Notes under the pieces: generated by a model
The model's database searches: none
Seen by the model: only the letters and a program-made list of their open reading frames with translations
What the model was told of the DNA's origin: nothing
Shown here: positions 32,900-41,948 of the stretch, in pieces
How the letters are laid out: each line of letters opens with the position of its first letter
How positions within the stretch are numbered: the first letter of the stretch is position 1
Translations under genes and position numbers: made by a program
Assembly: GCF_002549775.1 (NCBI RefSeq)
Contig: NZ_NMTR01000004.1
Coordinates: forward strand, 124,001-188,000
Direction of reading: 5' to 3'
Length of the DNA stretch: 64,000 bases
Origin: Faecalibacterium langellae
GTDB taxonomy: Bacteria > Bacillota > Clostridia > Oscillospirales > Ruminococcaceae

Positions 32900-35800
32900 A
32901 TGGTATTCAAGGAACTGGAGATCCAGGGCTTTAAGAGCTTCCCCGATAAGGTCAAGATCACCTTTGATGCGGGCGTTACCGGCGTGGTGGGCCCCAACGG
33001 CTCCGGCAAGTCGAACCTGTCCGACGCGGTGCGCTGGGTGCTGGGCGAGACCAGCTCCCGCCAGCTGCGTGCGGCAGGCAAGATGGAAGACGTTATCTTC
33101 GGCGGCACCCGGCGGCGCGGAGCCATGGGCTTTGCCAGTGTGCGCCTGACGCTGGATAACGCAAGCCACACCTTTGACGTGGACGCCGACGAAGTGACCA
33201 TCGGCCGCAAGTATTACCGCTCCGGTGACAGCGAGTACACCATCAACGGGCAGGTATGCCGTTTGAAGGATGTGTACGAGCTTTTGCTCGATACCGGCAT
33301 TGGCCGCGACGGTTATTCGGTCATCGGGCAGGGTCGCATCGCAGAAATCGTGGCGGCAAAAAGCAGCGAGCGCCGCGAGATTTTTGAGGAAGCCTGCGGC
33401 ATTGCGAAGTACCGCTACCGCAAAACGGAAGCCGAGCGCCGCCTTGCCGCAGCGGGGGAGAACCTGGAACGCCTGCGGGACATCCTGGGTGAGCTGGAAA
33501 GCCGCGTAGGCCCGCTGGAAAAAGAGAGCGCCAAGGCCGAGAAGTTCCTCGAGCTGGCCGCCAAGCGCAAAACGCTGGAAGTCACCCTCTGGACCGACGG
33601 CGTGCATCGCGCCCGCGAAGCCGTGCGCCAGCAGGTGCGTGACTACGAGACGGCCCAGGCCGACTACGAGCGTTTTGACCGGGAGACGAAAGCCGCCGAG
33701 CAGGAGGCTGAGGAGATCCGGATGCAGGCACAGCAGCTGACCATTGCGGTCGAGCGCCTGAATGGGGATATCCGCAGCATCACCGAGCAGATCAGCGGGT
33801 CGGAAAGCCGCATCGCCGTGCTGGAAAACGACATCCTCCGCAACGAGGAAAGCGCCGCTTCCCTGCGGCAGGAGATCGCTGCCGGGGAGCAGGACAGCAC
33901 CGAAGCCGCCGCCGCATTGCAGCGCCACCGGGCCGTGGCAAAGACCATGGAAGCCGAGGGCGAAAAGCTGGCGGCAGAGATCGAAGCGCTGAACGCGGAG
34001 ATCGCCCGCCTGACCGACGCCAGCACCGCCAGCGGGGCCCGCAAGGACAGCCTGCGGGCGGAGCTGACTGGCCTGACCGCCCAGCGCACCGAAGCCCAGG
34101 TGGCGCAGGCTGCCGCCGAAGCCGCCGAGGAGACGGCCCGCCAGCGTCTGCCCGCCCTCGAACAGAGCCTGCAGGATGCCACTGCTCAGCGGGACGAAGC
34201 AAAACAGGACTTGGAGGATACGGTCAAGTACCGCCGGATGCTGGAAGAAAACGAAAAGCAGCTGGCAAATGTCCGCTCCGGTCTGGAGCTCAAGCTCAAA
34301 GGCCGCAAGGCCGCCCTGAACGAGGCCGACAACGCCGAACAGCGCCTTGGCCGCGAATTGGACGCCGCCCGTCAGCGCCTTTCCGTGCTGCGGGAGCTGG
34401 AAAAGAACATGGACGGCTACCAGAACTCGGTCAAGGCCGTCATGCGTGCCGCCGGTGCCCGCCGCCTGCGGGGCGTCATCGGGCCGGTGTCTGCTATCTT
34501 AAAGGTGGAACCCGGCTGCGAGGTGGCCGTGGAAACCGCCCTCGGCGGCGCACTGCAGAACATCGTGGTGGAGAACGAAGCCGCCGCCAAGGCGGCCATT
34601 GCCCTGCTGCGCAATGACAACGCAGGCCGCGCCACCTTCCTGCCGCTGGATACCGTCCAGCCCGGCGTGTTCCGGGGCCGTCTCTCCGGCACGGCTCGGC
34701 TGGCCTCCAGCCTTGTGCAGGCTGACCGCCGGTATGACAACATCGTGTCGAACCTGCTGGGCCGCATCATCGTGGTGGACGACATCAACGAAGCTTCCCG
34801 CGTGGCGCGGGACAACGGTTACCACAACAAGGTGGTCACGCTGGATGGTCAGGTGGTCAACGCGGGCGGCAGCTTTACCGGCGGCAGCGTGCAGCGCAGC
34901 GCAGGCCTGTTCACCCGCAAGCAGGAGATGGAAGAACTGCGGGTGAAAGCTGCCAAGCTGCAGAAGGACTGCCTTGCCGCGCAGGAAAAGACCGACCAGT
35001 GCAAGGAGCAGGTGGACGCTTTGCAGGCCGAGCTGACCGCTACGGCCAGTGAGCAGATCACCGCCGCCAACGACAAGGTGCGTGCCGAAGCGGAGCAGAA
35101 GCGGCTGGAAGCTGCGGTGCAGCAGCTGGAAACGGCCCGCAGCAACGGCCAGCAGCAGATCGACGCTTTACAGGCCGCCCTGACGGAAAGCCGCAGCAAA
35201 GCGGATGCCGCTGCACAGCAGCAGGCTGAGTTGACCGCGAAAATCGACCTGCTGACGGCGGAGATGAACCGCATCGCTGAGGGTGATGACAGCTTCCTTG
35301 CCCGGCAGAGTGAGCTCAGCCAGAAGCTGAGCGCCAAGCGGCTGGAACAGGTCACCCGCCAGAAGGACGCGGAGCTGGCCTACAGCCAGATCGCCGCGCT
35401 GGAACAGCGGGCCCAGGATGCCGCCGCACGCCGCGCTTCGCTGGAAGAAAGCCTTGCCGCACTGGCACAGCGCAGCGAGAGCTGCCGCACCGAAATCGCC
35501 GCCATCCGGCAGGCCAAGACCGACAGCCAGAGCGCAATTGCGGCAAAAGAAAAGGCCATCCGCGAAGCGACCGAAAAGCGCTTGGAGCGCCAGCAGGCCG
35601 AGACCGAGACCCTTGCCCGGGCCCGCACCTCGGCCGACAGCCGCGAGGAAATGGGCCGCGAGATGGCCCGCCTTGCCGAGCGAAAAGCCGCCGCCGAGAC
35701 TGAGTATGACCAGACCGTGGCAAAGCTGTGGGATGAATACCAGCTCTCGGTGAGCCAGGCCGAGGAACTCTGCATCGAGTTCGAGAGCCTGACGGCCCTG

Positions 35801-36457
35801 CGGGCACAGGTGGCCGACCTGCGCGGCAAGATCCGTGCCCTTGGCAGCGTGAACGTCAGCGCCATCGAGGAATACAAAGAGGTCAAGGCCCGCTACGACG
35901 CGCTGGTGCGTCAGGTGACCGACGTAGAGGAAAGCCGCAGCGAGCTCAGCCGCATGATCTCAAAGCTTTCGGCCCAGATGAAGGAGATCTTCTCGGACAG
36001 CTTCCGCGCCATCAACGAAAACTTTGGCCGCGTGTTCACCGAGCTGTTCGGCGGCGGCGAGGCAAGCCTTGTGCTGGAAGATGAGACCGATGTGCTTTCC
36101 TGCGGCATCGGCATCCGGGTGGCCCCGCCGGGCAAGGTCATCAAGAACCTCGAGGCCCTTTCCGGCGGCGAACAGGCGCTGGTGGCCATCAGCATCTACT
36201 TTGCCATTCTGGCGGTCAACCCGGCCCCGTTCTGCATTCTGGACGAAATCGAAGCCGCATTGGATGACGCCAACGTGGTGCGGTTTGCCCAGTACCTGCG
36301 CCGGGTGAGTGACAAGACCCAGTTCATCGTCATCACCCACCGCCGCGGCACAATGGAAGCTGCCAATGTGCTCTACGGCGTGACTATGCAGGAGGACGGC
36401 GTGTCGAAACTGCTCAAATTGGATCTGGAACAGGTTGACGCCACGCTGGTTTCCTGA
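32900..36457 (+). CDS. smc: Chromosome segregation ATPase SMC
   Basis: An 1185-residue SMC. Walker A GPNGSGKSN lies near 31-39, followed by long coiled coils and a hinge region (roughly 520-640) with AARLRGVIGPVSAILKV and GGSFTGGS. The C-terminal lobe has signature LSGGEQALVAISIYFAIL near 1087 and Walker B FCILDEIEAALDDANV. It condenses and organises the origin region with ScpAB, which are outside this window. ATG 32900 follows the rnc stop directly. Confidence 0.97.
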   Translation: MVFKELEIQGFKSFPDKVKITFDAGVTGVVGPNGSGKSNLSDAVRWVLGETSSRQLRAAGKMEDVIFGGTRRRGAMGFASVRLTLDNASHTFDVDADEVTIGRKYYRSGDSEYTINGQVCRLKDVYELLLDTGIGRDGYSVIGQGRIAEIVAAKSSERREIFEEACGIAKYRYRKTEAERRLAAAGENLERLRDILGELESRVGPLEKESAKAEKFLELAAKRKTLEVTLWTDGVHRAREAVRQQVRDYETAQADYERFDRETKAAEQEAEEIRMQAQQLTIAVERLNGDIRSITEQISGSESRIAVLENDILRNEESAASLRQEIAAGEQDSTEAAAALQRHRAVAKTMEAEGEKLAAEIEALNAEIARLTDASTASGARKDSLRAELTGLTAQRTEAQVAQAAAEAAEETARQRLPALEQSLQDATAQRDEAKQDLEDTVKYRRMLEENEKQLANVRSGLELKLKGRKAALNEADNAEQRLGRELDAARQRLSVLRELEKNMDGYQNSVKAVMRAAGARRLRGVIGPVSAILKVEPGCEVAVETALGGALQNIVVENEAAAKAAIALLRNDNAGRATFLPLDTVQPGVFRGRLSGTARLASSLVQADRRYDNIVSNLLGRIIVVDDINEASRVARDNGYHNKVVTLDGQVVNAGGSFTGGSVQRSAGLFTRKQEMEELRVKAAKLQKDCLAAQEKTDQCKEQVDALQAELTATASEQITAANDKVRAEAEQKRLEAAVQQLETARSNGQQQIDALQAALTESRSKADAAAQQQAELTAKIDLLTAEMNRIAEGDDSFLARQSELSQKLSAKRLEQVTRQKDAELAYSQIAALEQRAQDAAARRASLEESLAALAQRSESCRTEIAAIRQAKTDSQSAIAAKEKAIREATEKRLERQQAETETLARARTSADSREEMGREMARLAERKAAAETEYDQTVAKLWDEYQLSVSQAEELCIEFESLTALRAQVADLRGKIRALGSVNVSAIEEYKEVKARYDALVRQVTDVEESRSELSRMISKLSAQMKEIFSDSFRAINENFGRVFTELFGGGEASLVLEDETDVLSCGIGIRVAPPGKVIKNLEALSGGEQALVAISIYFAILAVNPAPFCILDEIEAALDDANVVRFAQYLRRVSDKTQFIVITHRRGTMEAANVLYGVTMQEDGVSKLLKLDLEQVDATLVS

Positions 36458-36491
36458 TATAAAATAAGAAAGCAGAGAAGGCGAACATCCT

Positions 36492-36611
36492 CGCCCTCTC
36501 AGTCTCACTTCGTTCGCCAGCTCCCCCAAAGGGGGAGCCGAGAAGGGCGTTTCCCTTTTTGCTAAAAGCTCTCCCTTTGGGAGAGCTGGCGCGTAAGCGC
36601 CTGAGAGGGCG
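36492..36611. repeat. Structured intergenic repeat, copy D
   Basis: Ends CGCCCTCTCAG and CTGAGAGGGCGG. Internal stems: CTCCCCC/GGGGGAG, CTCTCCC/GGGAGAG, and GGCGC-GTAA-GCGCC immediately before the right end. Sits between smc and ftsY. Confidence 0.88.
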
Positions 36612-36639
36612 GACATCATTACAATAATAGGAGGACACT

Positions 36640-37590
36640 ATGGGGTTCTTCGGATTTGGCAAGAAAAACAAAGAAAAAGAACAGGAAAAAATGAAAACGG
36701 GTCTGGAAAAGACCCGCACCGGCTTCTGGGGCAATATCCTCAACACCCTCACCGGCAGTGTCATCGACGATGACATGTACGATGACCTGGAAGAACAGCT
36801 CATCCTCGCGGACGTGGGCGGCGAAGTGGCCGTGCGTCTGGTGGACAAGCTGCGCGACCGCGTGCGCGAAAAGGGCCTGAAGACCGGCGAAGAAGCCGCC
36901 GATGCCCTGCGCGACATCATTGCCGAAGAAATGACGCCGGACGCCGAGATGGACCTTTCCGGCAAGCCGGCGGTCATTCTGGTCATCGGTGTCAACGGCG
37001 TGGGCAAGACCACCAGCATCGCAAAGCTGGCAGATTACTACACCCGCGAGGGCAAGCGCGTGATGCTGGCGGCCGGTGACACCTTCCGTGCTGCCGCCAG
37101 CGAACAGCTGGAGATCTGGGCGGACCGCGCCGGTGTGCCCATCGTCAGCGCAGGTGAGGGCGCCGACCCGGCGGCGGTCATCTTCGACACCGTCAAGTCG
37201 GCCACGGCCCGCGGCTATGACATGGTCATTGCCGACACCGCAGGCCGCCTGCACAACAAATCGAATCTGATGGCAGAGCTGGCCAAGATCAGCCGCAGCG
37301 TTAAAAAGGCAAGCCCCGAAGCCAGCCTGGAAACGCTGTTGGTGCTGGACGCCATCACGGGCCAGAACGCCATCAGCCAGGCCAAGGAGTTCTGCAAGGC
37401 GGCCGACGCTACCGGCATCATCCTGACCAAACTGGACGGTACCGCCAAGGGCGGCTGCGTCGTGGCGGTCAAGCAGCGTCTGGACCTGCCGGTGCGGTTC
37501 ATCGGCGTGGGCGAGGGCATCGACGACCTGCTGCCCTTCACCCCGGAGGGCTTTGTGGAAGAATTGCTGCCCCGCGAGTGGAAGCACTGA
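36640..37590 (+). CDS. ftsY: Signal recognition particle receptor FtsY
   Basis: A 316-residue SRP GTPase. A short Lys/Glu-rich N-terminus (about 1-25) precedes the NG domain: GVNGVGKTTSIAKLA (P-loop, near 118), DTFRAAASEQLEIW, DTAGRLHNKSNLMAEL, TKLDGTAKGG and FIGVGEGIDDL. It receives ribosome-SRP complexes at the membrane. ATG 36640 follows AGGAGGA. It is downstream of rnc-smc, the usual order in Bacillota. Confidence 0.97.
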   Translation: MGFFGFGKKNKEKEQEKMKTGLEKTRTGFWGNILNTLTGSVIDDDMYDDLEEQLILADVGGEVAVRLVDKLRDRVREKGLKTGEEAADALRDIIAEEMTPDAEMDLSGKPAVILVIGVNGVGKTTSIAKLADYYTREGKRVMLAAGDTFRAAASEQLEIWADRAGVPIVSAGEGADPAAVIFDTVKSATARGYDMVIADTAGRLHNKSNLMAELAKISRSVKKASPEASLETLLVLDAITGQNAISQAKEFCKAADATGIILTKLDGTAKGGCVVAVKQRLDLPVRFIGVGEGIDDLLPFTPEGFVEELLPREWKH

Positions 37591-37617
37591 AAAAAGCAAA
37601 TGTGTGACGAAACTGCT

Positions 37618-37673
37618 CTTGGCTCTCCCTTTGGGAGAGCTGGCAAAGCCGGAAGGCTTTGACTGAGAGGGCG
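37618..37673. repeat. Structured intergenic repeat, copy E (right half only)
   Basis: Contains only the right half: CTTGGCTCTCCC/GGGAGAGCTGG, a variable hairpin GGCAAAGCC-GGAA-GGCTTTG, then CTGAGAGGGCGG. The left end is missing. Sits between ftsY and rdgB. Confidence 0.75.
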
Positions 37674-37698
37674 GAGACGTTGAAGGGAGTCGTATCGC

Positions 37699-38391
37699 AT
37701 GAAGATTTGTGCAGCCACCGGCAACGCCGGAAAGCTCCGCGAGCTGCGCCGCATTCTGGAAGCGCAGGGCCACGAGGTGGTGAGCCAGAAGGAACTGGGC
37801 ATCACCCTTGAGCCGGACGAGACCGGCACCACCTTTGCCGAGAACGCCCTCATCAAGGCCGAGACCATCTGCAAAGCCAGCGGCCTGCCCACCATCGCCG
37901 ATGACTCCGGCCTGTGCGTGGACGCACTGGATGGTGCACCCGGCGTCTACAGCGCCCGCTACTGCGGCCATCACGGCGACGACGAGGCCAACAACGATAA
38001 GCTCTTGGACGCCATGAAGGCTGTGCCCGCCGAACAGCGCGGGGCAAAGTTTGTCTCGGCCGTGTGCTTCATCCTGCCGGACGGGCGGCACCTGACCTGC
38101 ATGGGCGAGTGTCCGGGCAGCATCGCCTTCGAGCGGCTGAACGGGGACTACGGTTTCGGGTACGACCCGCTGTTCATCCCCGCAGACTGCGGCGTGGGCA
38201 AGCGGGACAAGCGCCCCAACACCGAGCACCGCAGCTATGCCCAGCTGACCCCGGACGAAAAGGACGCCATCAGCCACCGCGGCAATGCGCTGGCGGAACT
38301 GGAAAAGCAGCTGCCGGGGTTTCTGAATGCGGCCGCATCCGAAGGGGTGCTTGCACAGGTGTCTGGGAAAGTAGAAATCGAAATCAAATAA
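37699..38391 (+). CDS. rdgB: XTP/dITP diphosphatase (RdgB/HAM1)
   Basis: A 230-residue NTPase: MKICAATGNAGKLRELRRIL, TFAENALIKAETICKASGLPTIADDSGLCVDAL, GAPGVYSARY, FGYDPLFIP and a C-terminal SHRGNALAELEK. It removes non-canonical purine triphosphates from the pool. ATG 37699 follows GAAGGGAG. The protein is about 30 residues longer than most homologues because of its C-terminus. Confidence 0.95.
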   Translation: MKICAATGNAGKLRELRRILEAQGHEVVSQKELGITLEPDETGTTFAENALIKAETICKASGLPTIADDSGLCVDALDGAPGVYSARYCGHHGDDEANNDKLLDAMKAVPAEQRGAKFVSAVCFILPDGRHLTCMGECPGSIAFERLNGDYGFGYDPLFIPADCGVGKRDKRPNTEHRSYAQLTPDEKDAISHRGNALAELEKQLPGFLNAAASEGVLAQVSGKVEIEIK

Positions 38392-38757
38392 ATTGGCTTG
38401 TGCGAAAGGGCAGCGCTGACGGAGATGTTCTCTTTTGGTGGCAAAAGAGAACCAGAAAAGCGCGGCGGTGCCCGCAGGGCATGAAAGCCCCAGTGGGGCT
38501 TTTAAGCCGCAGACCGGTTTGCGAAGCAAATGCTGCGTGTTCAGCGCAGCAAGGTCACGGCGATTTCGACGCGCTGGACCCACGAATCAAGGGCTGCTCG
38601 CCCTTGATAATCCCAAAGAAGAAGTCGGAACGGAAAAATGCTAGCCGCTTCGCTAAACGCATTTTTCGCGTTTCTCCGATTTCAAGTCGCTGCGCGACGG
38701 TCGCAAGACCGACAGCAGCAAATGCAATTTCCCGTTACGACCCCATCTTGTGAAAAA
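38392..38757. other. Non-coding gap with several hairpins, possible decayed element
   Basis: No supported gene in this stretch. It contains hairpins AAAGCCCC-AGT-GGGGCTTT (near 38482-38502) and ATCAAGGGC-TGCTC-GCCCTTGAT (near 38587-38609), plus CGGTCGCAAGACCG. One frame stays open from rdgB's overlap to 38753 but has no ribosome site, no start and no recognisable domain. It may be a degraded mobile or repeat sequence; I do not recognise it. Confidence 0.5.
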
Positions 38758-38793
38758 GTAAATTGGAAAAATCCGCAGATTTTTCCAATTTAC
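38758..38793. repeat. Perfect 16-bp AT-rich inverted repeat
   Basis: Arms 38758-38773 and 38778-38793 are exact complements around CGCA. It could be a terminator for rdgB-side transcription (no T-run) or a binding palindrome. Confidence 0.75.
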
Positions 38794-38804
38794 AGAATTA
38801 TAAA

Positions 38805-38855
38805 TAAAATTTCCGCTGAATATGGCCAGAGCGAATGCGGAGGCCATTCTAAATC
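38805..38855 (+). repeat. Interleaved-stem repeat, copy 2
   Basis: Stems TCCGC (38812-38816) with GCGGA (38837-38841) and ATGGCC (38822-38827) with GGCCAT (38842-38847), interleaved as in copy 1 at 15991-16040. One G-C pair has changed on both sides. It ends 25 bases before the yhbY ATG, in the yhbY leader. Confidence 0.68.
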
Positions 38856-38879
38856 GTTTTAACTTAAAGGAGAAAAAAT

Positions 38880-39176
38880 ATGCTGACAAGCAAACAGCGC
38901 GCCATTCTGCGCGGCAAGGCAAACACCATGGACCCCGTTTTTATCGTGGGCAAGGGCGAGATCGACGAGACCATGATCCAGGGCGTGAAGGACTGCCTCG
39001 ACGCCCGGGAGCTCATCAAGGTGAAGGTGCTGGAAAGCAGCATGTACAACGCCCGCGAGGCTTCGGTCAAGCTGGCCGAGGCCACCGGTGCCGATTGTGT
39101 GCAGGTGATCGGCTCCAAGTTCGTGCTCTACCTGCAGAAGAAAAAGGACAGCGCCTACGCCGACCTGCTGAAGTAA
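38880..39176 (+). CDS. yhbY: YhbY/CRS1-type RNA-binding protein
   Basis: A 98-residue single CRM domain: LTSKQRAILRGKANTMDPVF, GKGEIDETMIQGVKDCLDAREL and VQVIGSKFVLYL, with the GxxG-type loop. It binds pre-50S rRNA during assembly. ATG 38880 follows AAAGGAG. First gene of yhbY-nadD-yqeK. Confidence 0.93.
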   Translation: MLTSKQRAILRGKANTMDPVFIVGKGEIDETMIQGVKDCLDARELIKVKVLESSMYNAREASVKLAEATGADCVQVIGSKFVLYLQKKKDSAYADLLK

Positions 39177-39177
39177 G

Positions 39178-39825
39178 ATGAAGATCCTTCTCTACGGCGG
39201 CAGCTTCGACCCGCCCCACAACGGCCACCTGAACAACCTGCGTGCCGCCGCCGCCCGCGTGCGGCCGGACCGGGTGGTGGTGATGCCGGCAGGCACATCG
39301 CCCTTCAAGCAGGGCACGAACGCCTCCGGGGCGCTGCGGCTGGAAATGTGCGGGTGCTTCCACGCTTTGGCCGGGGAACCGGGCAGCACCGTCCCGCAGC
39401 TGGAGGTCAGCGGCTGGGAGATCGAACAGGCCGAAGCCGGGCACCGCAATTATACGGTGCTCACGGTGGAAAAGCTGGCCCGGGAAGCCCCCGGTGCGCA
39501 GCTGTACCTTGCCATCGGCAGCGATATGCTGCTGAGCTTTGACGGCTGGTACCGCTGGCAGGATATCCTGCGCCTTGCGCATCTGGTGGTGACGAGCCGC
39601 CATGTGGGCGATGACCCGCAGCTGCACGAAAAGGCACGGCAGCTGGACTCCACTGGCGCACGCATCCTGTTTGCACCGGTGGAAGCGCTGCCCATGGCCA
39701 GCAGTGAGCTCCGCGCCCGGCTGGCGGCCGGGGACCCCTGCGAGGCTGAGCTGCCGGAAACGGTGCGGGCGGTCATCCGCCGGGAAGGGCTGTACCAAAA
39801 CAAAAAGGAAGACTTGAGCAAATGA
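39178..39825 (+). CDS. nadD: Nicotinate-nucleotide adenylyltransferase
   Basis: A 215-residue nucleotidyltransferase: GGSFDPPHNGHLNNL (about 7-21, the H-x-G-H site), YLAIGSDMLLSFDGWYRW and the C-terminal PMASSELRARLAAG motif (ISSTxIR type). It adenylates NaMN in NAD synthesis. It begins one base after the yhbY stop and overlaps yqeK by four bases (ATGA). Confidence 0.95.
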   Translation: MKILLYGGSFDPPHNGHLNNLRAAAARVRPDRVVVMPAGTSPFKQGTNASGALRLEMCGCFHALAGEPGSTVPQLEVSGWEIEQAEAGHRNYTVLTVEKLAREAPGAQLYLAIGSDMLLSFDGWYRWQDILRLAHLVVTSRHVGDDPQLHEKARQLDSTGARILFAPVEALPMASSELRARLAAGDPCEAELPETVRAVIRREGLYQNKKEDLSK

Positions 39826-40400
39826 ATCTCAAACAGGCAAAGGAACTCGTGCGCAGCCGCCTGAGCGACAAGCGCTACGAGCACACCCTGAACGTGAAAA
39901 AAATGGCCGTTAAGCTGGCCAAAATTTACGGCGAGGACGAGGAGCGGGCTGCCCTGGCGGCGCTGCTGCACGACTCGGCCAAGGAGATCAGCAAGGACGA
40001 GATGCGCGAGTTGATGCGCCAGTACCCCCAGTACGCCGAGGGCGGCGAGGAGCGCCCGGCCCCGGTGTGGCACGGGGTATGCGCCGCCATCCTGGCCCGC
40101 ACCCAGTGGGGCGTCACCGACGAAGCGGTGCTCAGCGCCATTGCCTGCCACACGGCGGGCAAGCCCGGCATGACAAGGCTGGACAAAATTCTATATCTGG
40201 CCGACATGACCAGCGCCGAGCGGGACTGGCCCGGCGTGAACAAGCTGCGCAAGCTGGAAAAGAAGGACTTGGACGCCGCCATGCTGGCTGCGCTGAAGCA
40301 GACCAACGATTTCGTGCTCTCGCAGGGAAAGCCTTTGGACCCCATGTCGAAGGCAGCTTACGAGGATATCTTCGCCCACAGCGGGAAAAATGATGGGTGA
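39822..40400 (+). CDS. yqeK: YqeK-like HD-domain diadenosine tetraphosphate hydrolase
   Basis: A 192-residue HD protein: KRYEHTLNVKKMAVKLA, AALLHDSAKEI (HD pair), VWHGVCAAILA and ILYLADMTS. YqeK homologues hydrolyse Ap4A to ADP. It overlaps nadD, the standard arrangement, and is followed by a promoter for the LCP gene. Confidence 0.94.
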   Translation: MNLKQAKELVRSRLSDKRYEHTLNVKKMAVKLAKIYGEDEERAALAALLHDSAKEISKDEMRELMRQYPQYAEGGEERPAPVWHGVCAAILARTQWGVTDEAVLSAIACHTAGKPGMTRLDKILYLADMTSAERDWPGVNKLRKLEKKDLDAAMLAALKQTNDFVLSQGKPLDPMSKAAYEDIFAHSGKNDG

Positions 40401-40448
40401 GAGCCGGGGCTGTTAAAATTGGTCCCGGCGGTGATCCCACAAAACCGA

Positions 40449-40477
40449 TTGCAGATTCCGTCAGATAATGTTATACT
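40449..40477 (+). promoter_or_regulatory. Sigma-A promoter for the LCP-rsfS unit
   Basis: TTGCAG (40449-40454), 17-base spacer, TATACT (40472-40477). Confidence 0.75.
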
Positions 40478-40548
40478 AAAAAATATGACAGGTTTGCACA
40501 GAAAATGACTTTTGCAGATTTGCAAAGGCCAGGAGGATAGAAAACAGC

Positions 40549-41919
40549 ATGAGCCAGACGCCACGCCATATCAGAACCGACCGCTCCCTCAACCGCCCGG
40601 ATCAGGCAGCCAGCGCCGCACCGCGCCGTGCCGCCGCCTCCGGGCAGGGCCCGGTGCAGGGCGGTGCCCACAGCGAGCCGCCCCGCCGCCCGGCCCAGAG
40701 CCAGAGCGAACCGCCCCGCCGCCGCAAAAAGAAAAAGAAGACGCCTATCTGGCTGCCTCTGGCAGTGGTGCTGGCCGTGATCGCCGTGGTCTCCGGCGTG
40801 GTGGTTTATGCAGTCAGCCTTGTGAACCGTGTGGAGGACAGTCTCCGCCCGGACGACAGCACGCCCACCATCCAGGAGGAGATCAAGACCGCCGAGGGCT
40901 ACAAGGGCGATGTGGTGAACATTCTGGTCTGCGGCATCGACTACGAGGAAGGCCGTGCTTACGGCGACGCAGAGTCCAACGACGGCATGACCGATATGAT
41001 CCTCTACGTCCAGTTCGATATCAAGGGCAACGCCCTGCGGATGCTGCAGATCCCCCGCAACAGTCTGGTGACGACGGCGAACAAAAAGGTCACCCTGTCC
41101 AACGGCAAGACCTACGCGGCTTCGAACTACCAGATCAACTCGGTGGCACTTTCCAACGGCGGCAGCATCGCCGCGCTGGCCGATGTCATCTACGACCAGT
41201 ACCGCCTGCCCATCGACTATTACGTCTCGGTGGACATGCAGGCGCTGGTGGAAATGGTGGACAACTTCGGCGGCATTGAGGTGTATATCCCCCACGATAT
41301 GTCCTACGGCGGCAGCAAGCTGCTCAAGGGCTACCGCAATCTGGACGGCGCTTCGGCAGAGTTCTTCGTGCGCTGCCGCCACGGCGACGGCTACGCGAAC
41401 TCCGACATTGACCGCCTGAACATGCAGCGCTATTTCTACGCTGGTCTGTTCAAGCGTGCCCGCGCCATGGGCATCACCGATATCCTGAACCAGCTGCCGC
41501 TGGTGTTGGAAAAGCACTATATCAAGACGGATATGGACATCACCACCATTGCAAAGCTGCTGGTGTCCTTCCTGAAGGTGGACAGCGCCAACATCATTCT
41601 GGCCCAGACGCCGGTGTTCATGGGCGTGCCCAACATGGGCAAGACCGACTCCTTTGCCGGCTACTCCTGCGTGGTGCCGGATGCAAGCTCCATCGCAAAG
41701 CTGCTCAACCAGTATTTCTGCACCTACACCGGCCCCATCGACGTGAGCGAGATGAACCTCGTCACCGATGACTGGCCCCACGGCACGGCCTCCACAGATG
41801 CCAACGTGCAGTATATGGGCCGCATCGACAAGGAGTCGGACGACGCCATCCTGAACGGCAACACCGACCTTGACAACGCAAAAACCACCGATGAGCTGGC
41901 TGCCAGTTCCGCAAACTGA
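40549..41919 (+). CDS. LytR-CpsA-Psr family cell-wall ligase
   Basis: A 456-residue protein. A Pro/Arg/Gln-rich cytosolic tail (1-66) is followed by a membrane helix (67-90) and the extracellular LCP domain. Landmarks are VNILVCGIDYEEGRAYGDAE, SNDGMTDMILYVQFD, LQIPRNSLV and DYYVSVDMQALVEMVDNFGGI, then FFVRCRHGDGYANSDIDRL with the arginines that bind lipid pyrophosphate. It attaches glycopolymers to peptidoglycan. AGGAGG lies upstream. It sits where an LCP gene commonly lies, between yqeK and rsfS. Confidence 0.92.
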   Translation: MSQTPRHIRTDRSLNRPDQAASAAPRRAAASGQGPVQGGAHSEPPRRPAQSQSEPPRRRKKKKKTPIWLPLAVVLAVIAVVSGVVVYAVSLVNRVEDSLRPDDSTPTIQEEIKTAEGYKGDVVNILVCGIDYEEGRAYGDAESNDGMTDMILYVQFDIKGNALRMLQIPRNSLVTTANKKVTLSNGKTYAASNYQINSVALSNGGSIAALADVIYDQYRLPIDYYVSVDMQALVEMVDNFGGIEVYIPHDMSYGGSKLLKGYRNLDGASAEFFVRCRHGDGYANSDIDRLNMQRYFYAGLFKRARAMGITDILNQLPLVLEKHYIKTDMDITTIAKLLVSFLKVDSANIILAQTPVFMGVPNMGKTDSFAGYSCVVPDASSIAKLLNQYFCTYTGPIDVSEMNLVTDDWPHGTASTDANVQYMGRIDKESDDAILNGNTDLDNAKTTDELAASSAN

Positions 41920-41948
41920 GAAGCCGCTTTCACAGAAAGGAAAAATAT

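Noticed and set aside
38064-38753. A 229-residue plus-strand frame overlapping the end of rdgB and the following gap
   Set aside because: It starts inside rdgB in another frame and has no ribosome site; the part in the gap looks non-coding.
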